From positions 118,501-182,500 of the forward strand of contig CANNFR010000009.1 in assembly GCA_947503935.1 (NCBI GenBank): a stretch of 64,000 nt of DNA, written 5' to 3'. Every line of letters begins with the position of its first letter. The first letter of the stretch is position 1. This DNA is from an uncultured Paracoccaceae bacterium. Its GTDB lineage: Bacteria > Pseudomonadota > Alphaproteobacteria > Rhodobacterales > Rhodobacteraceae. Below are positions 18,979-28,281 of the stretch, one piece after another. Under the pieces are notes generated by a model, which saw nothing but the letters and a program-made list of their open reading frames with translations, was not told the origin of the DNA and searched no databases. The translations under genes were made by a program, and so were the position numbers.

Positions 18979-20124
18979 TCACCGCTTCAGGTGGTCGACC
19001 ACCCGGCAATGTTGCGACAGGTGCTGCACCTGATCCAGCCAGCGATGCACCAGCTTGGGGTCGGTGGGCGCGGCATGGACGCCCACGGCGATCTCGCGAT
19101 TGGCGATCGCCTCAACCGCCAGCGCCACGGGCACCGAGACCAGCCGCGCCATCGCATTGCCACGGACATCGCCCCAGGCATCCAGCACGTAGGTCTTGCG
19201 ATAGACCGGAACGCCGTCCTTCTCGGCCTCAAGCGAGACGCAGAGAACGACGCGATCCGGCTCTCCCTCGGCATAGGCATTGTCGTGCCAAAGCTGGTCT
19301 GACATCTCTTTCAGGCGGTCGTCGCCCGCTTCGCCCTCCAGCGTTTCGATTTCTGCAAAGACGTCCTTCCAGGCCTCGGCCCAACCGTTCAGCCGCAAGG
19401 TGCCGCGCACGAAATCCTTCACTTTCCAGGTCGGGTCGAACCGGTATTCCGCCATGAAAGGCAGGCTGTCGCGGTTGGGATAGACCTCGAAAATCTCGGG
19501 CTGTGGCAGCGGGGCTGTGTAGGTCGAGATGGCATCCCAGGGCCGGGCGATCTGCAAGGTGCTGAAATGCCGGATCGATTGCGAGGGCGAGCGGAGCGCC
19601 TTCAGAACCCCCAGCGGCGACCAGGAAAACTTGTAGCGAAACGCGTTCGGTTCCTTCGGGACACCGCCGCAATAGGAGTGGAACGAGACGGTGTTGTCGT
19701 GATGATAAACCGGCGAGGCGACATAATCGTCGACCAGCCAATGGGCCATCAGGTGGTCGATGCCGGGGTCGAGGCCGACCTCGTTCACCAGCGCCACGCC
19801 CTCCTCTCGGGCTTGCTGATCCAGTGCGCGCATCTCGGGCGAGATATAGGACGATGAGACGAAATGCGCCTTACTCTCGATGCAAAGCCGCGCCAGGGGC
19901 ACGTGATGCTCGCCGGGCAGCATCGAGATGACGATATCACCGGGCGCCAGCTTTTCCGTCAGCGCATCCATGTCGAAGGCCTCGATCCGGTCGGTCAGAT
20001 CGCCCACCGCGTCTTGTGCCTTCTCGACCGTGCGGTTCCAGACTGTCACATCGTGCCCGCCCTCGATCAGGCGGCGGAGGCCGGGGATGGCCGACAGGCC
20101 CGTTCCGCACCAATGGATCATCAT
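18979..20124 (-). CDS. Saccharopine dehydrogenase family protein (glutamate-forming type)
   Basis: The 381-residue protein has a nucleotide-binding start (WCGTGLSAIPG), a Rossmann domain with DIVISMLPGEHH, and the saccharopine dehydrogenase C-terminal domain with EVGLDPGIDHLMAHWLVDD and YCGGVPKEPNAFRYKFSWSP. The family oxidises saccharopine to glutamate and 2-aminoadipate semialdehyde. A GGGAGG lies just upstream and favours the second Met at 20121. Eight bases separate it from the LYS1-like gene before it. Together they suggest lysine handling through saccharopine. Confidence 0.9.
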   Translation of the reverse strand: MMIHWCGTGLSAIPGLRRLIEGGHDVTVWNRTVEKAQDAVGDLTDRIEAFDMDALTEKLAPGDIVISMLPGEHHVPLARLCIESKAHFVSSSYISPEMRALDQQAREEGVALVNEVGLDPGIDHLMAHWLVDDYVASPVYHHDNTVSFHSYCGGVPKEPNAFRYKFSWSPLGVLKALRSPSQSIRHFSTLQIARPWDAISTYTAPLPQPEIFEVYPNRDSLPFMAEYRFDPTWKVKDFVRGTLRLNGWAEAWKDVFAEIETLEGEAGDDRLKEMSDQLWHDNAYAEGEPDRVVLCVSLEAEKDGVPVYRKTYVLDAWGDVRGNAMARLVSVPVALAVEAIANREIAVGVHAAPTDPKLVHRWLDQVQHLSQHCRVVDHLKR

Positions 20125-20132
20125 AGCCTCCC

Positions 20133-21188
20133 TCAGAGTGTTGTGATGTGCCGGTCGAATTCCGCTTTCGCGCGGCCCCAGACACCCGTCTCCAGCTTGT
20201 CGAGGGCAAGAAGCGAGGGCAAGAGCTGGCCCGCATAATCCTCGGACGATTCCACCGGCAGCATTGAGGGCAGATTGTCTATGGCAGTGACGTCCAGCGG
20301 CGGCGCGTCATGCACTCTCAGCGCCGGTTCCTCCCACGTCGTCGTGCGGTCATAGACCTTGATCGGCGAGAAATCCGAGGTCGGGTCGCAGGCGATATCG
20401 CCGATGACCGTCAGCGCGCGGGGTGCGGTTTGGGCCGAGGCTGGCACGAAGACCGGGCAGCCTGGCCGGGCCAGAATGCAATTGAGGAAAATCTCATGCG
20501 CCAGCACTTCGGGAAACGGCCCACCATGGGCGGTCTCAGCCATATCCCACTTGCTAACCGGCACGCCCATCGCGGTGCAAAGGTCGGCCGCCCCGGCGCC
20601 GACCCGCCCCAACGCCCCGATGATCAGCGCGTTCGGACGGTGGCTTCCGGTGCGCACCAATTGCTCCTGCAGATCGGCCAGAAGGGCGGTGGAGGACGGG
20701 TAGACACCCACCGGCCCCGCGATCCCGCCCGCCTGCTGCGCGGCCCAGCATATCAACGCCACCGCAGCGCCCGCATAGCCCGCCCAGTAGCCGAAGGCGG
20801 CCACGCGCCGACCATCCGCATCCGTGAGGTATTCCAGATCATAGAGCGTCCCACCGCCCGCCTTGAAGCGTTGCAACAGCACCTGGCCCGCTGGTTGGCC
20901 CTTATAGGCATGGCCGAACATGATATGGCGATGCGGCAGGGGCGTGCCATCCTCGGGCAGCTCCTTCAGACCGAAGATGACCGCATCATCTGGCGCCTCG
21001 GGCCAACTGCCCTCAGCGGTAATCCGGCAGCCCGCCTTACCGTAGCCATCAATCGGGATCGCGCGGCTACTGCTGTCCTCAACGGTCACCTCCAAGCCCT
21101 GAGCCAGCAGCGCCCTCGCGCCCTCAGGCGTCAGACCCACCCGCTCTTCATGCGCGCGCTGTTCGGCACGGACCCAGAGATGTGTCAT
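20133..21188 (-). CDS. Saccharopine dehydrogenase (lysine-forming type, LYS1-like)
   Basis: The 351-residue product has the alanine dehydrogenase/PNT-like N-terminal domain (HEERVGLTPEGARALLAQG, VIFGLKELPEDGTPL, HIMFGHAYKGQ) and a Rossmann domain with IIGALGRVGAGA. This is the LYS1 family, which interconverts saccharopine and lysine plus 2-oxoglutarate. Paired with the next gene it forms a two-enzyme saccharopine route, which in roseobacters has been linked to lysine breakdown and osmotic stress. The direction of flux cannot be told from sequence. Confidence 0.92.
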   Translation of the reverse strand: MTHLWVRAEQRAHEERVGLTPEGARALLAQGLEVTVEDSSSRAIPIDGYGKAGCRITAEGSWPEAPDDAVIFGLKELPEDGTPLPHRHIMFGHAYKGQPAGQVLLQRFKAGGGTLYDLEYLTDADGRRVAAFGYWAGYAGAAVALICWAAQQAGGIAGPVGVYPSSTALLADLQEQLVRTGSHRPNALIIGALGRVGAGAADLCTAMGVPVSKWDMAETAHGGPFPEVLAHEIFLNCILARPGCPVFVPASAQTAPRALTVIGDIACDPTSDFSPIKVYDRTTTWEEPALRVHDAPPLDVTAIDNLPSMLPVESSEDYAGQLLPSLLALDKLETGVWGRAKAEFDRHITTL

Positions 21189-21430
21189 GCGGCGTCTCCC
21201 CTCGGCTCTGGTCTAGGCGATGCCAGGTATCGCTGCAACATGGCGGCGAGAAAGACCATCCTCCACAGAAGCATCTTGTGCCTCCGTGAGAGCGTATTTT
21301 TGACCGGGACAAGAAATTGGTTTGCTCAACGGTCGATTTTCACTGGCGTTCCGTAGATGGGACTGACTACCTGAAAATCGTTTGGAGCATGCCTGCATCT
21401 ACCGGAGCGGATTTCTTGAGGAGCCCTATC
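21189..21430. other. Intergenic region between divergent LYS1-like and orphan genes
   Basis: This 242-base gap separates a core gene from an atypical orphan. It is less GC-rich than its surroundings, with AT patches such as GCGTATTTTTGACC. No clear operator, terminator or RNA gene was found. It must hold promoters for both genes. Confidence 0.5.
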
Positions 21431-22090
21431 ATGACCTTGCAGAAAGTAAGCTGGCCGCAGGACTCTAGGCGCCTTGCGGATTGGCTGACCGAAAACGGGC
21501 GGACCGCGTTGCAGAAAGGAAGGGAAGATAAAACTTGGAAGGAATGGTGGGTCGTCCAAACGCTATCCGAGAGCGCCGCGCCGCCGCACTTCTGGCCAGC
21601 GAGTTTCAAGATCGAACATACTGGAGAAAATCCTGATGTCGCTGATTTCACGATAGAGTTGAATGATGGAACCACCTGGTCTGTCGAGGTAACTGAAGCG
21701 ACGACGCCTGAGGATCGACGTGCGATTGCGGAGAGTAGACATTTGCCGGGCGTCCATGGTGTCGGCGATCCGATCAAGCGCGATGATGGCAAGATAATTG
21801 ACGGCGGGCGGTTTAGAGGAGGTGTTGAGGGCGTTGAGTACTCTACCGCGATGGTGGAGGATATCCTGCATGCAATTGCCAGAAAATCCGAGAAAAAGTA
21901 CGCCAAGGGTGCGTGGTTGCTAATCTATCCGAATTCAAATGCGATGTTTGCCAAAATGGACGTTGTCGGCTCGTATCTGAAGCGGCTTGGACCAGACAAG
22001 CTATTTGAAAGAGTTGTCGTCTGCCGTGACTCCGGCGCAGCGATATTGATAGATCACGAGCGCGTAGAGGTTTATCGCCCAGAGGGCTAA
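21431..22090 (+). CDS. Orphan protein, possibly restriction-endonuclease-like fold
   Basis: This 219-residue protein has no family that I recognise. The ATG at 21431 follows GAGGAG by seven bases. The stretch NPDVADFTIEL followed by TTWSVEVTEATT has the D...E-x-T spacing seen in PD-(D/E)XK nuclease cores, which is suggestive only. Codons such as ATA, AGA and GAT are commoner than in neighbours, which hints at transfer. It converges with the response-regulator gene with a four-base overlap of the stops. There is no signal peptide or membrane segment. Confidence 0.75.
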   Translation: MTLQKVSWPQDSRRLADWLTENGRTALQKGREDKTWKEWWVVQTLSESAAPPHFWPASFKIEHTGENPDVADFTIELNDGTTWSVEVTEATTPEDRRAIAESRHLPGVHGVGDPIKRDDGKIIDGGRFRGGVEGVEYSTAMVEDILHAIARKSEKKYAKGAWLLIYPNSNAMFAKMDVVGSYLKRLGPDKLFERVVVCRDSGAAILIDHERVEVYRPEG

Positions 22091-22788
22091 ACCCATTCCA
22101 CATCGCCGAGGAAGATATATCCCGCGCCGTAGATCGTCTTGATGAGGCGGGGGTTTCGGGGGTCTTCGCCCAGTTTGGTGCGCAGGCGCGAGATGCGCAC
22201 ATCCATGGCGCGGTCGAAGCTTTCGCCGGCCGCGCCGCCCAGGCTTTCTTGCATCTGCGCGCGTGTGATCAGCCGCTTGGGCGCCTCGAGGAAGAGGCGC
22301 AGCACCTCGCCTTCGGCATGCGAGAACGGTACTTCGGTGCCGTCGGGCGCGATCAGCAGATAGGCGTCAAGCCGTGCTTCCCAGCCCTCGAAGCGGGCGG
22401 TCATGGCGGCGCGCGGCGCCTCGCGGCCCTTGCGCAGGCGGGCGCGGATGCGGGCCACGACCTCGGCCGGGTCGAAGGGCTTGATGATGTAATCGTCGGC
22501 CCCCAGCTCCAGCCCCGTCACCCGGTCCTGCACCTGGGCGCGGCCCGAAATGATGATGATCGCGGCACCCGATTCCAGCGCCAGACGGTGGACCAGCGCC
22601 AGACCGTCGCGGTCAGGCAGGCCCAGATCGACAAGGCAGACATCGGGCGTGGTCGAGTTCAGCGCGGCCTCGAATTCTGTCGCGCGCGCGAAGCTTTGGG
22701 TGCGGAACCCCGCCTCGGTAAGAGCGTCCGACAACATGCGGCGTATCTCGGGCTCGTCATCGAGGATGGTCACCAAGGGCGCGGTCAT
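22087..22788 (-). CDS. OmpR-family response regulator
   Basis: The 233-residue protein has a receiver domain (acidic pocket DDE at 10-12, phospho-acceptor Asp54, Lys103 in YIIKPF) and a winged-helix DNA-binding domain ending in RLIKTIYGAGYIFLG. It overlaps the histidine kinase gene by four bases and forms a two-component pair with it. The acyl-CoA ligase/ABC transporter cluster is divergent from this pair, so it is the likely target. The palindrome at 24753-24769 is a candidate binding site. Confidence 0.95.
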   Translation of the reverse strand: MTAPLVTILDDEPEIRRMLSDALTEAGFRTQSFARATEFEAALNSTTPDVCLVDLGLPDRDGLALVHRLALESGAAIIIISGRAQVQDRVTGLELGADDYIIKPFDPAEVVARIRARLRKGREAPRAAMTARFEGWEARLDAYLLIAPDGTEVPFSHAEGEVLRLFLEAPKRLITRAQMQESLGGAAGESFDRAMDVRISRLRTKLGEDPRNPRLIKTIYGAGYIFLGDVEWV

Positions 22789-24704
22789 GAGGCACCCCCG
22801 AGAAAGGCCGCCAGCTCGGCCTTGCCGAAGGGTTTCGGCAAAAGGGCCGCGCGGGCGGCGGCACGGTCACGCAGCGCATCGCCCGGCGGCAGCGATGACA
22901 TCAGCCGGGTCTCAGCCCCCACCCCGCGCCGGGCCAGCGCCTCGATCAGATCGAGGCCGGTGCGTTGGCCAGCCAGGGTGATATCGGACAGGACCAGATC
23001 GATACCGGGGATTTCGGCCAGCTCCTCGGCCTCGTCCGCCGTCTCGGCCTCGATCACCGAATGGCCCAGATCGATCAGCATCTCGCGCACCGATTGGCGG
23101 ATGTCGGGGCTGTCTTCGACCAGCAGCACAAGGCGCGGCTCGGAGGCTTCCGTCGCGGGGCGGAGCGGCAGGCGCAATGTCACCTCGGCCCCATGGGCGG
23201 TGTTGGCCAGCAGGACGCGGCCGCCTGCCAGCGTCGTCAGGTCATAGACCATCGACAGGCCAAGGCCCGACCCCTCGCCGCCCTTGGTGGTGAAGAAGGG
23301 GTCCAGCGCGCGAGCCAGCGCCTCGTCCGAAAAGCCGGGGCCGGTGTCACTAACGGTGATCTCAAGCCAGGTGTCGCGCACCGGCACGGCCTCAACCCGG
23401 ATCGCGCCGGGGCCCGTGCCGATTGCGTCGCGCGCGTTCAGGATCAGGTTCAGAAGGGAATCCTGTAAGCTGCCGGGATCGATCAGCAGGGGCTCAGATA
23501 AAGTCTTGGCATCGACATCCAGCACCACCGCATCGGGTAGCGAGGGCTGCGCCAGCGTGCGCAGATCGGCCAGAAACACACGCAGATCGGTGGCCACAGG
23601 GCGCATCTCGCGCCGGCCTGACATCTGTGCGATCCGGTCCAGCAGCGTGCCGCCCCGCCGGGCCGCGGCGGTTGTCGCGGCGGTCAGCTCATGGGCGGCA
23701 TCGGGCAGGCCTGGCAGCCGGTCGAGCCGGCTTTGCAGGCCAAGAATGATGGTCAACAGGTTCGCGAAATCATGGGCCAGACCGCTGGTCAGCTGTGCCG
23801 CCAATTCGCGCTTGCGGGTCTGCGTCAGCGCGATGCGGGCCTGTGTTTCCTCGGTCACGTCCATCGACAGGATGTAGACGCCGTTGATCGGCCCATCGCC
23901 GACTGCATCGGGGGTCAGCGCCACGCGGATGCGCCGGCCGCTGTCGTCATGGGTAAACTCGAACACGCTGGCCTCGCCCTGCAACGCGCCGGTCAGGTAG
24001 GGCGCGATCTTGCCGAACGCTTCGTCACCCAGGGCCTCGCGCCCATGCAGCCCGATGATGTTCGACGGCCGCCCCGGCATCACCGACGACAGGCGACGGT
24101 TCGAATAGGTATAGCGAAGGTCGCGCGCCACATGGGCGATATGGGCGGGCATCATCTCGGTCGTCAGGCGGGTGCGCGCCTCCATCTCGGTCAGCTCGGC
24201 CTGAGCCTGTTCAAGGGCGGCATTGGTGGCCGCCAGCGCGCGGTTGGTCTCGGACAGACGCTCGGCATGGTCCAGAAGGTCAGCCGACAGCGCCTCGGAC
24301 CTGGTGCGCAGAAGGGCCTCTTGCCGCTTGATCTCGGTGATGTCGGTATAGACCGTCACCCAACCGCCCTGCGGCAGGGGCGAGCCCTCAACCGCGATGG
24401 TGCGGCCATTGGCGCGAGTGCGCTCCAGATAATGCGGGCGAAAGGCGCGGGCCTGTTCGACACGGCTTTGCACGGCCATGTCCGCGTCTTCGACGGGCCC
24501 GTATTCGCCGCGCTCGACCAGGTGACGGATCGTGTCTTCGAACCGCGCGCCGGGCGTGATCAGCGCGTGGGGCAGATCGAACATCTCCTGAAAGCGGCGG
24601 TTGCACACGGCCAGCCTAAGGTCGCTGTCATAGATCGACAGCGCCTGCTGGATCAGGTTCAGACCGGCCTGGGTCAGGTTGGCGCGTGCGGCGTCCGAAA
24701 TCAT
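22785..24704 (-). CDS. Hybrid sensor histidine kinase (PAS-PAS-kinase-receiver)
   Basis: The 639-residue protein has no membrane segment, so it senses inside the cell. A PAS-7-like domain covers about 15-127, a coiled coil 128-180, and a second PAS-like domain 185-290. The phospho-acceptor His311 lies in GLAHDFANLL. The ATPase domain has Asn423 (NLILNARDAIG), SDTGPGF and GSGLGLSMVYD. A C-terminal receiver (about 525-639) has Asp574 in VLSDITLAG. Kinases of this layout often sit beside carboxylate activation genes; here it is divergent from an acyl-CoA ligase. Confidence 0.94.
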   Translation of the reverse strand: MISDAARANLTQAGLNLIQQALSIYDSDLRLAVCNRRFQEMFDLPHALITPGARFEDTIRHLVERGEYGPVEDADMAVQSRVEQARAFRPHYLERTRANGRTIAVEGSPLPQGGWVTVYTDITEIKRQEALLRTRSEALSADLLDHAERLSETNRALAATNAALEQAQAELTEMEARTRLTTEMMPAHIAHVARDLRYTYSNRRLSSVMPGRPSNIIGLHGREALGDEAFGKIAPYLTGALQGEASVFEFTHDDSGRRIRVALTPDAVGDGPINGVYILSMDVTEETQARIALTQTRKRELAAQLTSGLAHDFANLLTIILGLQSRLDRLPGLPDAAHELTAATTAAARRGGTLLDRIAQMSGRREMRPVATDLRVFLADLRTLAQPSLPDAVVLDVDAKTLSEPLLIDPGSLQDSLLNLILNARDAIGTGPGAIRVEAVPVRDTWLEITVSDTGPGFSDEALARALDPFFTTKGGEGSGLGLSMVYDLTTLAGGRVLLANTAHGAEVTLRLPLRPATEASEPRLVLLVEDSPDIRQSVREMLIDLGHSVIEAETADEAEELAEIPGIDLVLSDITLAGQRTGLDLIEALARRGVGAETRLMSSLPPGDALRDRAAARAALLPKPFGKAELAAFLGGAS

Positions 24705-24752
24705 GACCCTATCGCTAGCCTGTGCGGGCGCCGCCGAAAAGCCCTGTTACAA

Positions 24753-24769
24753 TTCGCAACAATTGCGAA
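24753..24769. promoter_or_regulatory. Perfect palindrome TTCGCAA-N3-TTGCGAA
   Basis: The two 7-base arms are perfectly complementary around a 3-base spacer. The site lies between the divergent histidine kinase and acyl-CoA ligase genes, 49 bases from the kinase start and 114 from the preferred ligase start. It looks like a dimeric regulator site; short RamB/ScfR-type sites for fatty-acid genes have a similar TTGC/GCAA core. Confidence 0.5.
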
Positions 24770-24882
24770 AAAGTCAGGAAATGGTTGCAGGACACGGATT
24801 GCATGTCACGCTGGGAAAGCCCCGAGAATCGCGGACCAACGCGATCAGGGGCACGGAGGAGCCGGCGAGGGAGGACAAGCCT

Positions 24883-26856
24883 TTGGCGAACCAGACGGAC
24901 GCGGGCGACGGCCTGCATTCCATTCCCGCGCTTCTGGCGCGGAATGCCCGCAAATGGGGGGCCGAGCCCGCCTATCGCGAGAAGGAATTCGGGATCTGGC
25001 AAAGCTGGACCTGGATCGAGACGGCCGAGGAAGTGCGCGCGCTGGCGCTGGGCTTTCTGGCGCTGGGCATGGCGAAGGGCGATTACGTCGCCATCATCGG
25101 CCGCAACCGCCCCGCGCTTTACTGGAGCATGGTCGCCGCCCAATCCGTCGGCGCGATCCCCGTGCCGCTCTACCAGGACGCGGTCGCCGAAGAGATGGCT
25201 TACGTGCTGGACCATTGCGGTGCGCGCTTCGTCGTGGCCGAGGATCAGGAGCAGGTCGACAAGGTCATCGAAGTGCAGGACAGCGTGCACTGCATCGAAC
25301 ATATCCTTTATCTCGACCCGCGGGGCTTGCGGAAATACGACCACACACGGCTGCATACCCTGAAGGATGTCGAGGCCGAAGGCCGCGCCGCGCATGAACG
25401 GTTTGAGGCCGAGCTTGAGGCCCGGATCGCGGCCATCACCTATGACGACACTTGCGTGATGCTCTATACCTCGGGCACCACGGGCAAGCCCAAAGGCGTG
25501 GTGCTGTCGAACCGCAACATCATCGAGACGTCGAAAAACTCGGCCGAGTTCGATCATCTGCGCCATTCCGATGAGGTGCTGGCCTATCTGCCAATGGCCT
25601 GGGTGGGCGACTTCATCTTTTCCATCGGCCAGGCCTATTGGACGGGCTTTTGCACCAATTGCCCCGAAAGCGCCGACACGATGATGACCGACCTGCGTGA
25701 GATCGGGCCAAGCTACTACTTCGCCCCGCCGCGCATTTTCGAGACCCAGCTGACCAACGTGATGATCCGGATGGAGGATGCCGGGCGGATCAAGAAGTGG
25801 CTCTTCGATACGTTCATGGCCCATGCCCGCAAGGTCGGCCCCGCCATTCTGGATGGCAAGCCGGTGGGCGGGTGGGACCGGTTCAAATATGCGTTGGGCG
25901 ATCTTTTCGTCTATGGCCCGCTGAAGAACACGCTGGGCTTCACGCGCGTGCGGGTCGGCTATACGGCGGGCGAGGCGATCGGCCCCGAGATCTTCGATTT
26001 CTATCGCTCGCTCGGGATCAATCTGAAACAGCTCTACGGCCAGACCGAGGCGAGCGTCTTTATCACCCAGCAGCCCGATGGCGAGGTGCGCAGCGATACT
26101 GTCGGCGTGCCGTCTCCCGGGGTTGAACTGAGGATCGCAGAGAATGGCGAGGTCTTCTACCGCTCGCCCGGGACGTTCGTCGAATACTACAAGAACGCCG
26201 AAAGCACCGCCTCGACCAAGGATGCAGAGGGATGGGTGGCCACCGGCGATGCAGGCTTCATCGAGCCCGAAAGCGGCCATCTGCGCATCATCGACCGCGC
26301 CAAGGACGTGGGCAAGATGGCCGACGGGCGCCTCTTTGCGCCGAAATACGTTGAGAACAAGCTGAAATTCTATCCCAACATCCTTGAAGCTGTTGTCTTC
26401 GGCGCGGACCGCGAGATGTGCACGGCGTTCATCAACATCGACCTGACGGCGGTCGGCAATTGGGCCGAGCGCAACAATCTGGCCTATTCCTCATATCAAG
26501 AGCTTGCGGGCCACCCCAAGGTGCTGGCCACCGTCCAGGCCCATGTCGAGGCGGTCAATAAGTCGGTGGCCGAGGACGAGATGCTGTCAGGCTGCCAGAT
26601 CCACCGCTTCCTGATTCTGCACAAAGAGCTCGACGCCGATGACGGCGAGCTGACGCGCACCCGCAAGGTCCGCCGCCGGATCATCGAGGAGAAGTTCGCT
26701 GACCTGATCGAGGCGCTCTACGGCGGCAAGGATCAGGTCTATACCGAGACCGAAGTCACCTACGAGGACGGCCGCAAGGGCAAGATCAAGGCGACGCTGG
26801 ACATCCGCGATACGGCCATCGTGGCACCGGGCGGGCAAAGGATGGCGGCAGAATGA
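24883..26856 (+). CDS. Long-chain acyl-CoA synthetase-type AMP-binding protein
   Basis: This ANL-superfamily enzyme activates a carboxylic acid with ATP and CoA. The P-loop LYTSGTTGKPKG lies near residue 194, YGQTEASV and the hinge GWVATGDAGFIE follow, and ANL motifs are intact. I chose the TTG at 24883 because GGGAGG is eight bases upstream, giving 657 residues; ATG 24781 would add 34 residues but lacks good spacing. It leads the ABC transporter cluster. The C-terminal YEDGRKGKIKATLDI tail is typical of ligases linked to such clusters. Confidence 0.9.
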   Translation: MANQTDAGDGLHSIPALLARNARKWGAEPAYREKEFGIWQSWTWIETAEEVRALALGFLALGMAKGDYVAIIGRNRPALYWSMVAAQSVGAIPVPLYQDAVAEEMAYVLDHCGARFVVAEDQEQVDKVIEVQDSVHCIEHILYLDPRGLRKYDHTRLHTLKDVEAEGRAAHERFEAELEARIAAITYDDTCVMLYTSGTTGKPKGVVLSNRNIIETSKNSAEFDHLRHSDEVLAYLPMAWVGDFIFSIGQAYWTGFCTNCPESADTMMTDLREIGPSYYFAPPRIFETQLTNVMIRMEDAGRIKKWLFDTFMAHARKVGPAILDGKPVGGWDRFKYALGDLFVYGPLKNTLGFTRVRVGYTAGEAIGPEIFDFYRSLGINLKQLYGQTEASVFITQQPDGEVRSDTVGVPSPGVELRIAENGEVFYRSPGTFVEYYKNAESTASTKDAEGWVATGDAGFIEPESGHLRIIDRAKDVGKMADGRLFAPKYVENKLKFYPNILEAVVFGADREMCTAFINIDLTAVGNWAERNNLAYSSYQELAGHPKVLATVQAHVEAVNKSVAEDEMLSGCQIHRFLILHKELDADDGELTRTRKVRRRIIEEKFADLIEALYGGKDQVYTETEVTYEDGRKGKIKATLDIRDTAIVAPGGQRMAAE

Positions 26857-27383
26857 GAAGCTTAGTCGCGATTTCGCTGGCCCTTCTGCTCCTCGTCGCG
26901 GTAGGCGCGAAGGCAGGAACGATAGCCGAGGTATTCAGGGTGGCCTGCATTGCGCCTTTGCTGGACGGAACACGGATCGGCACGCACCCCAGCCTTGGTC
27001 CCCCACAGATAGTACCACCAACAGGCAGCGATACGGGTCGTCAGTGGAGCACAGTCAACGGTTTTTTGCTCTCAGAGCAAAAAACCAACGGACGGTTCGT
27101 CGGCTGCACGCTAGACCGCTTCGGCGCTGGAAGCGGGCCTGTCATTATCACAGGAACGGAGGCTGAGGCCGCTCTGCTCTGGTACGAATTCGAGTTGATC
27201 ACGGCAGAGCTGACCCGCGCGGGCACCTTTGAGACGCGCTCCACCGAGGAGTTGGAGGGCGCGCGCATGATAGCGATCCAGTCAACGTCCAGAAACCCTC
27301 GCGACCGGATCGTCGCGGCACTCATCTATCATGACCTGGCCAGCAACTATGCCTTCTTGTTTGCTGGCGAAAACGAAGACTAG
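26853..27383 (+). CDS. Secreted orphan protein
   Basis: The 176-residue product begins with a clear signal peptide (LVAISLALLLLVAVGAKA) and has two cysteines, in VACIAPLL and GCTLDRFG, that could pair in the periplasm. I recognise no family. The start overlaps the ligase stop as ATGA, so it is co-translated with the cluster, yet composition is a little poorer in GC than the ABC genes. It may be a recent insertion, as it separates the ligase from the transporter. Confidence 0.7.
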   Translation: MRSLVAISLALLLLVAVGAKAGTIAEVFRVACIAPLLDGTRIGTHPSLGPPQIVPPTGSDTGRQWSTVNGFLLSEQKTNGRFVGCTLDRFGAGSGPVIITGTEAEAALLWYEFELITAELTRAGTFETRSTEELEGARMIAIQSTSRNPRDRIVAALIYHDLASNYAFLFAGENED

Positions 27384-27394
27384 TGGAGTGTAAT

Positions 27395-28213
27395 GTGAAA
27401 GACACCCCCGCCCCAACCCTCACCCCCGACGGCCGCAAGATCGGTGGCGTGTTGATGGAGATGAAGAACATCACTTTGCGCTTCGGTGGCGTCGAGGCGA
27501 TCAAGGACATCTCTTTTGATATCCGCGAGGGCGAGATCCGCGCGATCATCGGGCCGAATGGGGCCGGCAAATCCTCGATGCTGAACGTCATCTCGGGCTT
27601 CTACCACCCGCAGGAGGGTGAGGTGTGGTTTCGCGGCGCCAAGCGCCCGTCGATGAAGCCCTATCAGGTGGCGCGTCTGGGTATCGCGCGGACGTTCCAG
27701 AACATCGCGCTGTTCGACGGGATGAGCGTGCTGGACAACATCATGACCGGGCGGCTGACCCATATGAAGTCGGGCCTCTTCGGTCAGGCGCTCTGGTGGG
27801 GCGGGGCGCAGCGCGAAGAGGTCGAGAACCGCGAAAAGGTCGAACGCGTCATCGACTTTCTGGAAATCCAGCACATCCGCAAAACGCCGGTCGGCCGCCT
27901 GCCCTATGGCCTAAAAAAGCGGGTTGAACTGGCGCGTGCCCTGGCCGCTGAGCCGAAGCTTTTGCTGCTCGACGAACCGATGGCGGGCATGAATGTCGAG
28001 GAGAAGGAGGACATGAGCCGCTTTATCCTGGACGTAAACGATGAATTCGGCACCACCATCGCGCTGATCGAGCATGATATGGGCGTGGTCATGGACCTCT
28101 CCGACCGCGTCGTCGTCATGGATTACGGCAAGAAGATCGGCGACGGCACGCCCACCGAGGTGCGGTCGAACAAGGCCGTGATCGACGCCTATCTGGGAGT
28201 GGCCCATGACTGA
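27395..28213 (+). CDS. ABC transporter ATP-binding protein, LivG type
   Basis: The 272-residue ATPase has Walker A GPNGAGKSS near residue 53, a PYGLKKRVELARAL signature region and Walker B LLLLDEPMAGMN, with the LivG-typical C-terminal YGKKIGDGTPTEVRSN. The GTG at 27395 has GGAG six bases upstream; the more distal GTG at 27383 is less likely. With the LivF-type gene at 32215 it supplies the two ATPases of a branched-chain-amino-acid-type importer. Context points to a carboxylic acid rather than leucine as substrate. Confidence 0.93.
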   Translation: MKDTPAPTLTPDGRKIGGVLMEMKNITLRFGGVEAIKDISFDIREGEIRAIIGPNGAGKSSMLNVISGFYHPQEGEVWFRGAKRPSMKPYQVARLGIARTFQNIALFDGMSVLDNIMTGRLTHMKSGLFGQALWWGGAQREEVENREKVERVIDFLEIQHIRKTPVGRLPYGLKKRVELARALAAEPKLLLLDEPMAGMNVEEKEDMSRFILDVNDEFGTTIALIEHDMGVVMDLSDRVVVMDYGKKIGDGTPTEVRSNKAVIDAYLGVAHD

Positions 28214-28281
28214 GAACCAGCTGGCACCAAGTGTGCACAATCTGTGCACCAGTCGTACACTGACACGATGCGGAGATATCC

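Noticed and set aside
28214..28281. Two copies of TGTGCAC in the gap between the LivG- and LivH-type genes as an operator
   Set aside because: The copies are only seven bases apart, inside an operon, with no promoter-like context.
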